Shown here one piece after another: positions 43,595 to 55,191 of a stretch of DNA of 64,000 nucleotides. Made by a program: the position numbers and the translations under genes. The notes beneath the pieces were generated by a model that worked only from the letters and a program-made list of their open reading frames with translations, ran no database searches and had not been told where the DNA came from. The DNA comes from Erigeron canadensis (lineage: Eukaryota > Streptophyta > Magnoliopsida > Asterales > Asteraceae), in the NCBI RefSeq assembly GCF_010389155.1, contig NC_057764.1, positions 10,168,001-10,232,000 of the forward strand, in the 5' to 3' direction. Each line of letters starts with the position of its first letter. Positions within the stretch are counted from its first letter, which is position 1.

Positions 43595-44790
43595 CAAGTA
43601 ATGATCCAAGTGCTTCAAGTACTTCTATAAGGACTTCTACCTTAGCTTCTAAATTTAAGAAATTTCCAACTCCAACAAGTGATGAATTAGATATTCTTTT
43701 TGAAGAATTCTACAATTCAAAACCGATTCATAATGAAGAACCTCGAGTCATCGTTGAACCAATTCTAAACAATGAACCAATTCAAAACAACAATCCAGTT
43801 CCTAACAACAATCATGAATCATCATCAAGTTCTTCAGAGCAAGGATCCTCTTCTAATGATTCTTTCCACCATCCTCTCCTGATAATTCTTCTCAAGTGAA
43901 TGTTCAAGAACAACCTCTCACATTACTCAAACAACAAATCCATTGAACACTCCAAATGTGTATGTGCCACTTGACTTTGATCATCTATCATATGAGGAAA
44001 GAGTTCTAGCAAGTTATAATTCCATCTCACAACAAAACTCAAGCTTTAATGATGGTGATGTTGATCTTCAACAACAAGATCCCCTTCCTCATGCTCACAA
44101 GTGGACACGTATGAAGAAATATCATCCAACTGATCAAATAATTGGAGATCCACAAGCTGGAGTAACTACCCGTACTTCAGTAAACGAGTGTCTTGTTGCA
44201 CTTTCTCTTAGCAATATCGAACCCAAAACAGTCTCTGAAGCTCTTTGTGATCCAGAGTGGGTTAAGGCAATGCGGGATGAACTCGCACAATTTGAAAGAT
44301 TGAAGGTATGGAGATTAGTTCCAAATCCAAGAAAAGCTGATCCAATCGGAACAAAGTGGATTTTCAAGAACAAAAAGGATGAGAATGGAGTGGTAGTAAA
44401 GAATAAAGCTCGACTTGTTGCAAAGGGTTATTGCCAACAACCTGGTGTTGACTTCGACGAAACTTTTACTCCTGTTGCAAGAATGGAGGCCATTCGAATA
44501 TTCTTAGCTTATGCCGCATTCCGAAACTTTACTGTGTTTCAAATAGATCTGAAGACTGCTTTCTAGAATGGTGACCTCAAAGAAGAAGTTTACGTTGATC
44601 AACCAGAAGGTTTTGTTGATCCTCAAAGGCCAAACCATGTCTACAGGTTAGAAAAGGCTCTCTACGGTCTGAAGCAAGCACCCCGAGCATGGTATGATTC
44701 CTTAACTACTTTCTTACTAAGAGGTGGCTTTACCAAAGGCACAATTGACCTACCTTGTTCATTCGCAAACAAGGTAAGCATGTTCTTCTT
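43595..44790 (+). pseudogene. Copia-A4 pol: linker and RT N part
   Basis: Starts in the linker ([40 protein letters not shown]). A frame change occurs near 43905. Then comes an open frame 43943-44566: [92 protein letters not shown] (44564-44566) replaces Leu of AFLNG, after which [20 protein letters not shown] and [20 protein letters not shown] follow. A base is lost near 44748. The metal-binding Asp of RT motif A is kept (IDLK). Confidence 0.88.
44786..44790. repeat. TSD TTCTT of Copia-A3 (left; mate 54235-54239)
   Basis: TTCTT stands before the LTR start 44791 and after the LTR end 54234, in the RT codons [10 protein letters not shown] of Copia-A4. Confidence 0.92.
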
Positions 44791-45023
44791 TGTTAGAAAT
44801 CCAAAAATAGTGATACATTGTAATTTAAGTTATGAACTTACTTGTTGTTAAGTCATGAGTTTATAATTTCTAAGGAATTGAGGGTTATTTATAGTCCAAA
44901 CTATCTAACTATGCTAATTAACACTATTAGCCCCTCAACCTTAGAAATTATCAACTCATGACTTAACAACAAGTAAGTCCATAACTTAAATTACAATGTA
45001 TCATTATTTTTGGATTTCTAACA
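44791..45023. repeat. Fold-back hybrid LTR of Copia-A3 (left)
   Basis: Bases 44791 to about 44876 read as the plus-strand LTR start (TGTTAGAAATCC ... TTTCTAAGG). From there to 45023 the sequence is the same LTR region on the minus strand, ending GGATTTCTAACA before TTCTCCCCC. The switch lies in the TATAATTTCTAAGG arm of the LTR's inverted repeat. The result is an inverted repeat of about 85-bp arms with a 62-bp loop holding the TATA region. Confidence 0.88.
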
Positions 45024-47761
45024 TTCTCCCCCTTAGTGATATATTGTAATGTTTGAAGTACGTGTTGATTTGTCTTGTAGGAATGAATTTGATGAGCCCG
45101 GTGATGAAGACAATTGGTGTATGAAAACAAGTCTTCAAAGCTTTCTCATTGTCTTTGGAAAACTTGATTCAATCTTGGTCTTTGGACTTCTTGAAGTTAG
45201 ATCATCTGTTGTTTCTCAATGTTCTTATAGAACAGAGAATGATGAGTGTGTGTATGTCTTGAATCTTTGAAGATTGTTGAATCATGAATCAGAGTTGTCT
45301 TTTGAGGTGCGGAAGGTATGAACTTGTCTTGAATTCTTCAATCTTCGAATCTTGAAGTCATTTCTTTGAGATCTTGGAATGAATTTTCAGAAATATGTAC
45401 TCTCCCCCTTGATGTGTGCAATGTAGCTTTAGATAAAGTGTTTGTTGTATGACGTGAAGATCTTTAATTTGACGAAGACTCTTTTTGAAGCTTTTCTTCT
45501 TTGTCTCGAATCTTCAATCTTTTGTCCTTTGAATCTTTGATCTTTGTCACATCGTCTTGAATACTTTTGAGAGTAAACATTTCAAAAAGGTTTTGGAAAG
45601 TCTCTTATGAAGTAATCATACTCCTCATTAATCCATGAGTAATCACAGTCTCTTTGATTTTTGAAGCTGAATGATAGTATCTCTGAAAGCACTTAAAACA
45701 ACCAAACACAAACTTTTCTCCTTGTCCTTATCAATCATTTTTCTCCTTGTCCTTATCAATCATTCAATCATATTATTTTCTCCCCCTCATAATGACAATG
45801 TTGGAAACCAATGTCATTATGCAAACATTGATTGATTTGAATATTTAGAAGAAATAATCATGACTAAAATTTAGACATTATACACATGAAGATTTATCAA
45901 TAAACAAAACATCAATCAAATCACATAATCCAACCCAATTGTTCCTATGGATGATTAAAATGTAAGATTGAAGTTGTTTGGATAATCGTTGTATCATGGT
46001 GTTGGTGTTTTCTATGTTCGGGTGATGATAAAAGAAACCGGATAAGAATGATCCGTTTGCATTCAAAAATCGAAAGGATTAATGAAATGACTGAAGGAAA
46101 TGTATTATCATTTATCGGATTTCCTATGTATCATTGAGACATGCTCAAAGCAAACCTCTAACATAGTTTGTTCTTTTGGCTTTGCAACCTCAAGATTGCT
46201 TTAAAGAATGTAAATCATGGTCAGTGTCACCTAAGCGTTCGATAACCATGTTCTACTATCCTTAAAGACTTTTAGGAAAAAAATCCAAGGTCACAATAGA
46301 CTTCTTGTTAACTCAATAAATACACAAATGCAATTATGAGACCTACGTTCAATGCTGAAAATGATGTTAGCAATGGAAGGATTTCCATTTGATCATCGTG
46401 AAATATCATCTAAGATATCACTACAAATGTTCCGGCTAGATCAAAAAGATAAGCATGTATATCACGAAGATATGACGCAAATGTGTCCTAAAGAATGAAT
46501 AATGATCAAATTAATGATCAATGATAAGAGCTCTAGACACAAAGTGATCAAATGAAGTCGGGGATCGGAGCAGAATGTCGCCCTTATTCAATATCCACAT
46601 CTTCCAAATGAAGAGTCAATAGAAATGTGAAAATCTCCGTGAGAAATGAAACAAGTATTTGTTAAGAAACACTTGAGTGGTTAGGTAAAGATGTGCATTG
46701 CTTCATTGGGTCCATGAAGTCTTTACCAAGATATCAACAAATGACATCCGATAGAAATGTGTTGTACCCGGCGATTTGAGAGTTTTAGGGAAGGGTATCA
46801 TTTCTTTTAACCCTTTTCTCACAACATATCACCATAACCTCTCACTCTTCGACTTTACTCCTTCCAACTTAGTTGCACAAATTCATCATCACTCAAAATA
46901 CCCTCACGTTCTAATGAAAGAAGTGAATACTCCGGGTTAGATTTCATCGGCGATGATGAAATTCATGGAGTAGAATTTTGAGAAAAACCTAGTCGCTCAT
47001 GTGCAAACTAAACACCGAACTTCCTTTGAAGCAAATGTTTCGGAAAAAAAAAACATTAAATGTAAAAAAAATGTTTAAACAACACATTTGAAGTTTGAAA
47101 GAGATTTGAAATCACAAACTCCCCCTTTATCTATGCAAAGATAGATCGAAAAGATTTTCATAGAAAAGGTGGAGCAAAAAGGATTTGTGTGAAATCAAAT
47201 CAGGTTTTATGAAAAATGAACTCAATCAATTGTTCAAGATGAGATAACTCAAGAGTACACAAAGGCGTTCAATCCTTTGTTTCTTATATCAACAATTGAG
47301 AGTTTTTGAAATGGGTGTAACAAAATTGCAATTAACATCTTGTATTATACATATACATTCATATAAGACTACTTGGAAGTACACAAAGGCGTTCAATTCC
47401 ACGTTATCTTATATCAATTTATGTGAAACATAAATAATTTTTCTTTTTAAGACCGGGTTGCATACAAAGTATATGCAAGCCATTTTGAAATAAATAACAC
47501 AAATAAGCACGGGTTATACACTGAGTGTGCATAAGGCATCTTGAAATAAATAGTTTAATGAAGAACGAGTTGCATACTGAATATACGCAAGCCATTTTGA
47601 AATAAAAGAAAATTAAGAAAATCTTTTTGTTATTTTTCAAAATTTTTATTTTTGTATTTGATTTTTTGTTTTTCAATTTTTAATATTTTGAAAAATGAAT
47701 CAAGAATTCCTTCCATGGTAAAGTGAATTAAGGATCAAGATTTAGCATACCAATTTTGAGA
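45024..47761 (-). other. Copia-A3 3' non-coding region
   Basis: Equivalent of A2 30037-32810 on the minus strand. It begins at the polypurine tract (45024-45034) and holds further GGGGGA tracts, twin stem-loops (about 47241-47290 and 47361-47414) and three small stem-loops (about 47455-47605). No gene is seen. Confidence 0.75.
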
Positions 47762-48472
47762 TTAAGAAATTAAACCTCTTTTCGTCAAGTGGTTTTGTGA
47801 ACAAATCAGCAAGTTGGTGGTCAGTTCCCACGAAATAGAGTTCGATGTCACCTTTCTCAACATGATCTTTGAGAAAAAATAATATCTCACATCAATGTAT
47901 TTTGAACGTGAGTGGTTGACTGAGTTGACGGCAATTGCAATGGTACTTTGAGAATCACAATAGATAGGGACACGATCATATTTCAGACCATAGTCGGTAA
48001 GTTGCGTTTTCATCCAAAACACTTGAGCACAACAACTAGCAGCAGCCACATATTCAGCCTCCGCTGTTGACAGTGATACACAATTTTGCTTCTTGGATGA
48101 CCAACTTACAATCTTATCCCCTAAGAATTGTAAAGTACCAGATGTGCTCTTGCGATCAAGCTTACAACCTGCATGATCTGCATCTGAATAGGCAGTTAAA
48201 TTGAATCCAGTATTCCTTGGATACCAGAGACCAAGATTGGGTGTACCCTTTAGATAACGAAAAATTCGTTTCACAGCTTGGTAATGTAAATCAGTAGGAG
48301 CGGCTTGATACCTAGCACACATACATGTTGCAAACATTATATCTGGGCGAGATGCTGTAAGATACAACAACGAACCAATCATGCTTCTATACCTCTTTTG
48401 GTCAAATGGTTTCCCATTTTTATCAGCATTTATGTTTGTACGAGCAGCCATTGGGGTTGAAATTGAAGAACA
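47762..48472 (-). pseudogene. Copia-A3 pol: RNase H, RT deleted
   Basis: The frame begins SSISTPMAARTNINADKNGK, LLYLTASRPDIMFATCMCAR, YQAAPTDLHYQAVKRIFRYL and WYPRNTGFNLTAYSDADHAG. It continues through RNase H (AEYVAAASCCAQVFWMKTQL, YCDSQSTIAIAVNSVNHSRS) to a frameshift near 47875 in the KDHVEKGDIE region. Upstream at 48472 the sequence changes directly to the linker (KEPQVI), with a CA overlap at the joint. About 1.24 kb present in A2, including all of RT with YVDD, is missing. It keeps the 35 residues absent from A1. Confidence 0.9.
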
Positions 48473-49946
48473 ATGATGACTTGAGGTTCCTTTTCTTGAA
48501 TCGGTTTTGAATTGTAGAATTCTTTAAAAAGAATATCTAGCTCTTCATTTGTTGGAGTTGGATATTTCTTGAATTTTGAAGCTAAGGTAGATGTCCTTGA
48601 GGAAGCACTTGAAGTACTTGGATCACTAATTGTTGGTAGCAAACTTTCTTGTTCAAATATCATGCCTGACATCTCGTCAAACCAAACATTCATGGTTTCT
48701 TGAATCGTGTTTGTTCGACGATTGAAGATGCGATATGCAATCGATGTCTTTGAGTAACCAACAAAGTAACCTTCGTCACCTTTCCTTTCAAACTTTCCAA
48801 CATTTTCCCGATCATTCAAGTATAACAGACACAACCAAAATATGGAAGTAATTGATGTTGGGTTTGCGTTTGTTAATAACCTCATAAGGAGTCTTCTCAT
48901 GACGTTGATTGATGATGGACCGATTTTGAGTATGACAAGCTGTGTCAACAGCTTCAGCCCACATGTTTGATGGTAACTTGGAATAAGCAAGCATTGTTCT
49001 TGCTGCTTCCACCAGCGTACGGTTTCTCCTTTCAACAACACCATTTTGTTGCGGGGTACGAACAGCAGAGAATTGGTGAGTAATGCCTTTTGATTTGCAA
49101 AAGTCATTGAAGATGGCATTTTTGAACTCAGTACCGTTATCTGAACGGATATAACGGACTGGAAGTTGAAGATTCACTTGAGTGGAAGTGATGAAATCGA
49201 TCAGTATTTGAGTTGTTTCATCTTTTGAAGCAAGAAACTTGACCCAAGTGTATCTAGAATAATCATCAATGATAACCAGAATATATCTCTTCCCGTTTCT
49301 GCTTTGTACTTTCATAGGCCCACAAAGATCCATGTGAATCAAATGAAGAGGTGTCAAAGTGTGTGGAGTTTTCTTTGGTTTATGAGAAGTTCTTTTGATC
49401 TTCCCAACTGCACAAGAAGGACAGACATGCTCACTTTCATATTTGTAGTCAAGCAAACCTTCAACAAGTTGCTTGTTGACTAAAGCATTGATGGTTTGAT
49501 AATTCAAGTGAGAAAGCCTTCTGTGCCACAACCAAGAATTTTTCGAAGTAGCTTTTGAAACAAGACAGATATTATCAGTTGGTTGGTTATCATCAAGATT
49601 AACTGTGAAAAGATTGTCTTCACAATCTCCGCATAGGATATCAACTCCATCTAGAGTTTGGACTTTGCACAGAGATTGTCGAAAAAAGTACTTGAAGATT
49701 GTTGTCACAGAACTATCCAACACTGAACAAGTTATGACTCAGGCCTTCAACTTAATGAACCTTTTTGATGACAATTCCTTTTCTTTCAATCTCTCCATAA
49801 CCTAGAATTGGAGCAAAATTGTTGTTTCCGAAACGAACAGTTCCCATGAATCTTTCAACAAAATTCTTGAGCAATGATTTATTGCCAGTGATGTGTTTTG
49901 AACACCCTGAATCGAGTATCCATACACAGATGGTTATTACCTGCAA
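48473..49946 (-). pseudogene. Copia-A3 pol: protease motif, integrase and linker
   Basis: From 49946: VWILDSGCSKHITGNKSLLK (protease; ATG-coded Met of HMTG is Ile), a stop after VIKKVH, then a frame at 49723 with WLWHRRLSHLNYQTINALVN and CPSCAVGK (zinc site intact). HMDLCGPMKVQSRNGKRY, VIIDDYSRYTWVKFLASKDE and VNLQLPVRYIRSDNGTEFKN follow; the Gln that is a stop in A1 and A2 is intact, as is the catalytic Asp. VERRNRTLVEAARTML comes next. A frameshift near 48812 leads into [20 protein letters not shown] and the linker [20 protein letters not shown]. Integrase here is the best preserved in the window. Confidence 0.9.
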
Positions 49947-50153
49947 ACAAAAATTTAACCGACTTTAGGTACTCACTTAAAGACGGGTCCTTTGTGGTTA
50001 GTTAAAACAGGCAGGGAGTATAACTTAGGAAATGCATACAAACATTCTTTTATGTCAGTATACTTGTTAACAGTCAAATATTAACGCATGAATCAAAAGT
50101 GACATGTTTACCAACATTCAAACCATGTATATGAGAACAAGAATTATCATTGT

Positions 50154-51854
50154 TTACAACATCACAAGGCCTAGCCTTGGACCATTAACATTGTTTAACT
50201 CAGAGGACTTAAAAGATAAATTGTTTGACTCAACAAAAACATGCTTCTTCTTCCTACCATCTTTTCTTCTTCGCCTTTTCTTTTTTTTATCAACATTAGT
50301 GATCTTAGGTACTAATGACTTAGCTACCCATTTAGACTCACTAATCAAGCTCTTTCCACCTGTTGGATTGACATTAAGAAGATTAGAATGAGAGTTTTGA
50401 AGCACTTTTATCTTTTCAGACTCTTTTGGAGGTGCGGAAACTTCTTGTTTCTTAGATTTATCATGAGAAAACCAGCCATATCTATCCCTATACCTAGTTG
50501 CACCATTTGAAGCATCCCTAGTTAGCAAAACTGAGCTAGACTTAGACACTTTAGAATTTGAACTAGATTGAGAGCTAGACGAAGAAACATTTGAATTGAT
50601 TTTCAGAAGTTTCACTTTGTTGTATTTGATTTTGGGATTGGTCTCATCTTGTTTGGTTTTAACATGCTTTTCTGGGGTAGAACACTTTGTTTTTAACTTA
50701 TTGATTCTTGGTTTGGTGACAGTCTTTGGTTCAGTCTTGATGGGTTTGGAAGTAACCTGTTTCTTTGAATAATATGAAGTTGGAGCTTTGAAAAATGATT
50801 TTGGAGATTCCTCTTTTGATTCAACTTTGATTTTGGTAGATTCAATCTTTTTCTCAGTTTCAGAATCAAAAACATATTCTCCCTCCATGAATTTATCAAA
50901 ATCAGATTTGTGGAATGGTGAAACCGGAGAGAATTTTGAAAAATCAGGAGTTTTGTTTTCCAACTTCACACTATTGGTTGTCTCAGGAATAAAATTAACT
51001 TGAACTGACGCTTCTTTGGTTTCACAAGAAAATTGAGTAGAAGTATCAACACCTATACTAATACAAGGCTTAGGGTGAACAACTAACTCTTCAGGAAACT
51101 CACAAGTGAAAAACCTAACGTAGTACCATATCAAAACTAAACTATGCGCAAGTTCGTCATTTGATAAATCAGATTGCACATAATCATCAGCTATGCCAGT
51201 AGCAGTATTTCGACATGAATACTCAAAAGAATCAGTCAAGGTTTGGGTGGAGGTAGGATTAGATGAAACATAAGTAGTCTGAGTTGAATGATCTACTGAG
51301 AGACTGAAATCTGTTTGTGTAGAAACATTCACACTGACTTTCTTGATATCAACAACAATTGATTCATTCTTTGAATTCGGACTTTGAGACTTTAGATTAT
51401 TGATAAAGTTTTGTTGAGATTCCACCTTTTGTTGTAAACCTTCTATTTGTTTTTCCAAAATTGTGGATGGAACATACACTTTAGTTGGTTTAGGTGGGAA
51501 AACGACAGATTCTTGGTTTTGAAAATTAGACGCAATTTCTTCTAATTCAAAAATTGAAGACTTTTTCATTTCGTAAGAAGTGTTGATGGCATCATAATTA
51601 ACCAAAAATTTATTGTTTTGAATTTTCTCAACTTCATCAGTCTCAAATTCGTCATCCAATGGACGTATGAATTGTTGAACCATACAAAGTCTTAAAAACT
51701 TTTCATCATACAAGGGTTCGATTTTTTCTTTGGCTTTTTGCAATGGAGTGATATTCTCAAATCCCAACCCAAGAAGAAGTTCTGATCTATCAATCTTTGA
51801 CTTATTGAAATAGGCAGTGAAATCCAAAAGAGGGTTTTGTTCAACTTTGTACAA
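50154..51854 (-). pseudogene. Copia-A3 gag C-terminal half
   Basis: A 566-codon open frame, the most intact version of this region: VEQNPLLDFTAYFNKSKIDR, ELEEIASNFQNQESVVFPPK, ILEKQIEGLQQKVESQQNFI (coiled coil). Then STQTDFSLSVDHSTQTTYVS and more STQT motifs, SSVLLTRDASNGATRYRDR and the basic block KKKKRRRRKDGRKKKHVFVE. The repeated STQT words are striking; I do not know a domain with this pattern in copia gag. Positions that are stops in A1 (14764, 14497, 14368) are sense codons here. Confidence 0.8.
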
Positions 51855-52796
51855 CTTTTCTTGATAGAAAAGTTTATTCTTTTTATGTTCCTCAATTTGG
51901 CTTCCAAGATTTTCAATCTCAATGCCTTTTAAAAAACAGTTATGATTTAAATCAGAAACTTTTCTTTCAAGTTCAATTGTTTTTGGTGTAGCCTCTTAAA
52001 GCTTTTTATTCAGAGTATCAACATCCATTTGTCTCGCATTGGCACGAAGCCATTCATTGGTCTTTTGAATTTTAAGATCTTGATTGGCCTTTTCAAGATC
52101 AAGAATGGTCTTTTCTAAATTATGACACTTTTCCAATAAATTAGAGTCAGGGGACGCATTCATTTCACATTCTTTGACCAACATTTTTTCTTTGTAGTTT
52201 TGAAATTCTTGTTTCATAGCATCATATTCAAAAAGAAGTTTAGAATTTTCTTCAAGAAGTTTTGTGTATTCCCTTTTTGAAAATATAATGCTATTTTTCA
52301 ATTTCTTGTTTTTGTTGGCTAAAGAAGTGTAATGATTTGTCAGATTTGATAAGGCAATTCTACAAGACTCTTTATCCTTAATTGAAGAAAAAGTAGAGTC
52401 GAGATTTACCTCATCATCAGGATATTCCTCGTCAGTGTTATCAGCCTCCAGCATCTTATCTTTGCTCAACCTTGCCATGAAACATACATTCGCAGACAGA
52501 TCTTCATCTTCATCATCAGTAAGCAAGAGCCACTTGTCATCTTCAGCAATCAAGGCTTGACCGGCTTCAACTTGCTTTGCCAGAAGCATCTTCTGCTTGT
52601 AGTATGCATAATCCTTTTTGCGAGGCTGTTTGCAATCCAAAGCAAAATGACCAGGAAATCCACAGTTGTAACACTTTTTGTCAGATGTCTTTTCTTTTTC
52701 CATGATTTGTTTCTCATTTTCTGCTTTCTTGTCTCTTTGCTTGGAGACAGTTGTTTCACCTTGTTCAAAACTCTTGGAGACACTTGTTGATGAAGT
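51855..52796 (-). pseudogene. Copia-A3 gag: zinc knuckle and coiled coil
   Basis: The frame 52703-51996 has the knuckle CYNCGFPGHFALDC, DDEDEDLSANVCFMARLSKD, SCRIALSNLTNHYTSLANKN and a long Lys/Glu/Leu-rich coiled coil, ending at TAA near 51996 (KKL, stop, EATPKTIELERK). Upstream, a deletion of some 28 bp near 52783 removes part of the PKKKQYHHKSFEQG stretch and shifts the frame. The downstream part (LNHNCFLKGIEIENLGSQIE) links to 51854. Confidence 0.85.
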
Positions 52797-53690
52797 TCAA
52801 AGATTGTTGTTAGTTGGCCTCGCTTTGAAATATTTCTTCTTGAAATGCTTGGTAACAGCGGCAAGAGCTTGGTAGAATTCATCAGGAACACCATCTCTTG
52901 GAGCCAAGAAATCTTCTCCCTCCTCATCAGACGAAAAAACAACAGTCATTTGTCTTTTAAGAGCCTCAGAAACCTTTCGTTCAACAACCAATGCCAAAGG
53001 ATCAGTAGATACAACTTCTGGCACTTTGTTGAATGAATTTTTGCTTAGAACTTTGCTCTCATTCAACTTGAAAGATTCATAAAGAGTATGAATGGTGAAT
53101 TTGGTCAGATCTTGATGTTGTTTGATTTGGGTTCCATATTCTTCCCATTCGGAACCAAGTGCTTTGATAAACTTGATGTTCAACTCAATCGCATCTTTCT
53201 TGACCTTGTTCTTTCTCATTTCATTGATCACATTGCAGAATCGGTAGTAGACGGACTCAAGAGATTCATTTGGAGATTTCTGAAAATTGTCAAATTCGGT
53301 TAAGACATTAGTCAGTCGAATTGTTGAAGTTACATCAGAACCTTCCATTTGTCTAGCAACTTCATCCCAAATCTCCTTTGTTGTGTCGTAAGAATCAACT
53401 GAGCCATAGATCTCATCAAGAAGTGCTTGGTACAAACATGACCTAGCTCTGTTGTCAGCAGCAGTACGATCTCTTTGTTCAGCGTTTAAAAGATCAGGAG
53501 TCAAAATGGTATGGGTAGTAGGATGACGATGCATAGCAAGTCCATTGATGATTGAGTCCTTAAGCATGTGACCATTTGTCTGACGTTCAATGTAATCCAT
53601 GAACCTTTTCTTCCAAAGTCCATAATTACCACGATAAAGAACTGGTGGTCTTGTATCAGTACCCAGAGACAATGCTTCACGAGTAGTCAT
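52797..53690 (-). pseudogene. Copia-A3 gag N-terminal domain
   Basis: ATG at 53690. 297 codons without a stop: MTTREALSLGTDTRPPVLYR, NYGLWKKRFMDYIERQTNGH, IWDEVARQMEGSDVTSTIRL, YYRFCNVINEMRKNKVKKDA, IKFIKALGSEWEEYGTQIKQ, FTIHTLYESFKLNESKVLSK and KYFKARPTNNNL. It shows the A1 frame breaks (16073, 15975) are copy-specific. It is a UBN2-like copia capsid domain. Confidence 0.9.
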
Positions 53691-53953
53691 TTGAAATTGA
53701 TTTGAATTGAGAATTGAATTGATTTTTAAGAAATGAGGAAAATATGAAACGATCTAATTTGTAATGAAACTGAAACGATCTGAATTTGATGTGAAAATGA
53801 GACGATCTAAAATGAAGAATGAAACGATTTGTTTTGGAGTATGAATGAGACGATCTGAATTGGAGTGAAAATGAAACGACCTGAACTGAGATTTAAAGTG
53901 AAACGATCTAAATTGTATGAAGAATGAAACGATTTAATTTGGTTTATTACATG
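53691..53953 (-). other. Copia-A3 leader remnant with 26-bp array
   Basis: TGAAACGATC cores at 53750, 53776, 53803, 53825, 53851, 53877, 53904 and 53930 (position of the C) give spacings 26, 27, 22, 26, 26, 27, 26. The rest of the 1.2-kb leader and the primer site are missing; the sequence ends in TTACATGTGG (53947-53956), a word identical to the A2 LTR-end/primer-site junction (20975-20984). Confidence 0.82.
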
Positions 53954-54234
53954 TGGACTTACTTGTTGTTAAGTCATGAGTTGATAATTTCTAAGGTTGA
54001 GGGGCTAATAGTGTTAATTAGCATAGTTAGATAGTTTGGACTATAAATAACCCTCAATTCCTTAGAAATTATAACTTGGCACACTAACAACACATTTTAT
54101 TCATACCATTAAACCTGAACATCACACTCTTGATCCCAATTCTCTCTCAAAACACACACAAACACCAAGAACACACCAACTAACCAAACGTCATTGTTGA
54201 TGTGAATTCGGTTGAGAAAATCGTGTTGATTACA
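53954..54234 (+). repeat. Copia-A3 right LTR, 5'-truncated and opposite to the body
   Basis: It runs from TGGACTTACTTG, about base 48 of the LTR, to GTGTTGATTACA, with the TATA region and both inverted-repeat arms, then TSD TTCTT. Plus orientation, whereas gag and pol are on the minus strand. Confidence 0.9.
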
Positions 54235-55191
54235 TTCTTGTTCAAATATATGTTGATGACATTATTTTTGGGTCGACCAGTCAAACATTTTGCCGAAACT
54301 TTTCATCTCTTATGGTTAATCATTTTGAAATGAGCATGATTGGGGAAATGAACTACTTTTTGGGTCTTCAAATCAAACAATTACCAAATGGTATTTTTAT
54401 ATCACAAGGTAAATACATACATAATATGTTGAAAAAGTTTGATATGACTTCATGTTCTTCAATTTCTACCCCAATGGCTGCTCGAACAACCATAAATGCT
54501 GATAAAAATGGAAAACCATTTGACCAAAAGAGATATCGAAGTATGATTGGTTCGTTGTTGTATCTAACAGCATCTCGCCCTGATATAATGTTTGCAACAT
54601 GTATGTGTGCTAGGTATCAAGCTGCTCCAACTGATTTACATTATCAAGCTGTGAAACGAATCTTTCGTTATGTGAAGGGTACACCCAATTTAGGTCTCTG
54701 GTATCCAAGGGATACTGGATTCAATAGAACTGCTTAATTAGATGCAGATCATGCAGGTTGTAAGCTTGATCGCAAGAGCACTTCCGGTATTTTACAATTT
54801 TTAGGTGATAAAATTGTGAGTTGGTCTTCCAAGAAACAGAATTGTGTGTCACTATCAACTGCTGAAGCTGAATATGTGGCTGCGACTAGTTTTTGTGCTC
54901 AAGTTTAATCGATGAAGACTAACTGATTATGATCTGAAATATGATCATATCCCTATCTATTGTGACTCTCAAAGTGCCATTGCTATTGCAGCCAACTCAG
55001 TCAACCACCCTCGATCAAAGCATATAGATGTTAGATATCATTTTCTCAAAGATCATATTGAGAAAGGTGATATCGAGCTCTACTTTGTGGGAACTGACTA
55101 TCAACTTGCAGATTTGTTCACAAAACCATTGGATGAAAAGAGGTTTAACTTTTTTATCTCCAAGCTTGGTATGTTAAATCTTGAACCTTAA
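54235..55191 (+). pseudogene. Copia-A4 pol: RT end and RNase H
   Basis: [20 protein letters not shown] (YVDD 54249-54260), [40 protein letters not shown] and VKRIFRYVKGTPNLGLWYPR. TAA and a frame slip near 54735 interrupt AYSDADHAGCKLDRKSTS. Then AEAEYVAATSFCAQV, another stop near 54906 with a small deletion, and YCDSQSAIAIAANSVNHPRS, KHIDVRYHFLKDHIEKGDIE and DLFTKPLDEKRFNFFISKLG follow, with a stop at 55189-55191. It keeps the region A1 lost. Confidence 0.88.

Larger units (their letters stand above)
44791..54234 (-). mobile_element. Copia-A3: rearranged Copia-A element inserted in Copia-A4
   Basis: 9.44 kb with TSD TTCTT. The outer ends, TGTTAG at left and GATTACA at right, are those of a plus-strand element, but everything between is coded on the minus strand. 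The left LTR is a fold-back hybrid (44791-45023) and the right LTR (53954-54234) lacks its first 50 bp and points opposite to the body. RT is deleted (junction near 48472). Gag is comparatively well preserved. Confidence 0.85.
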
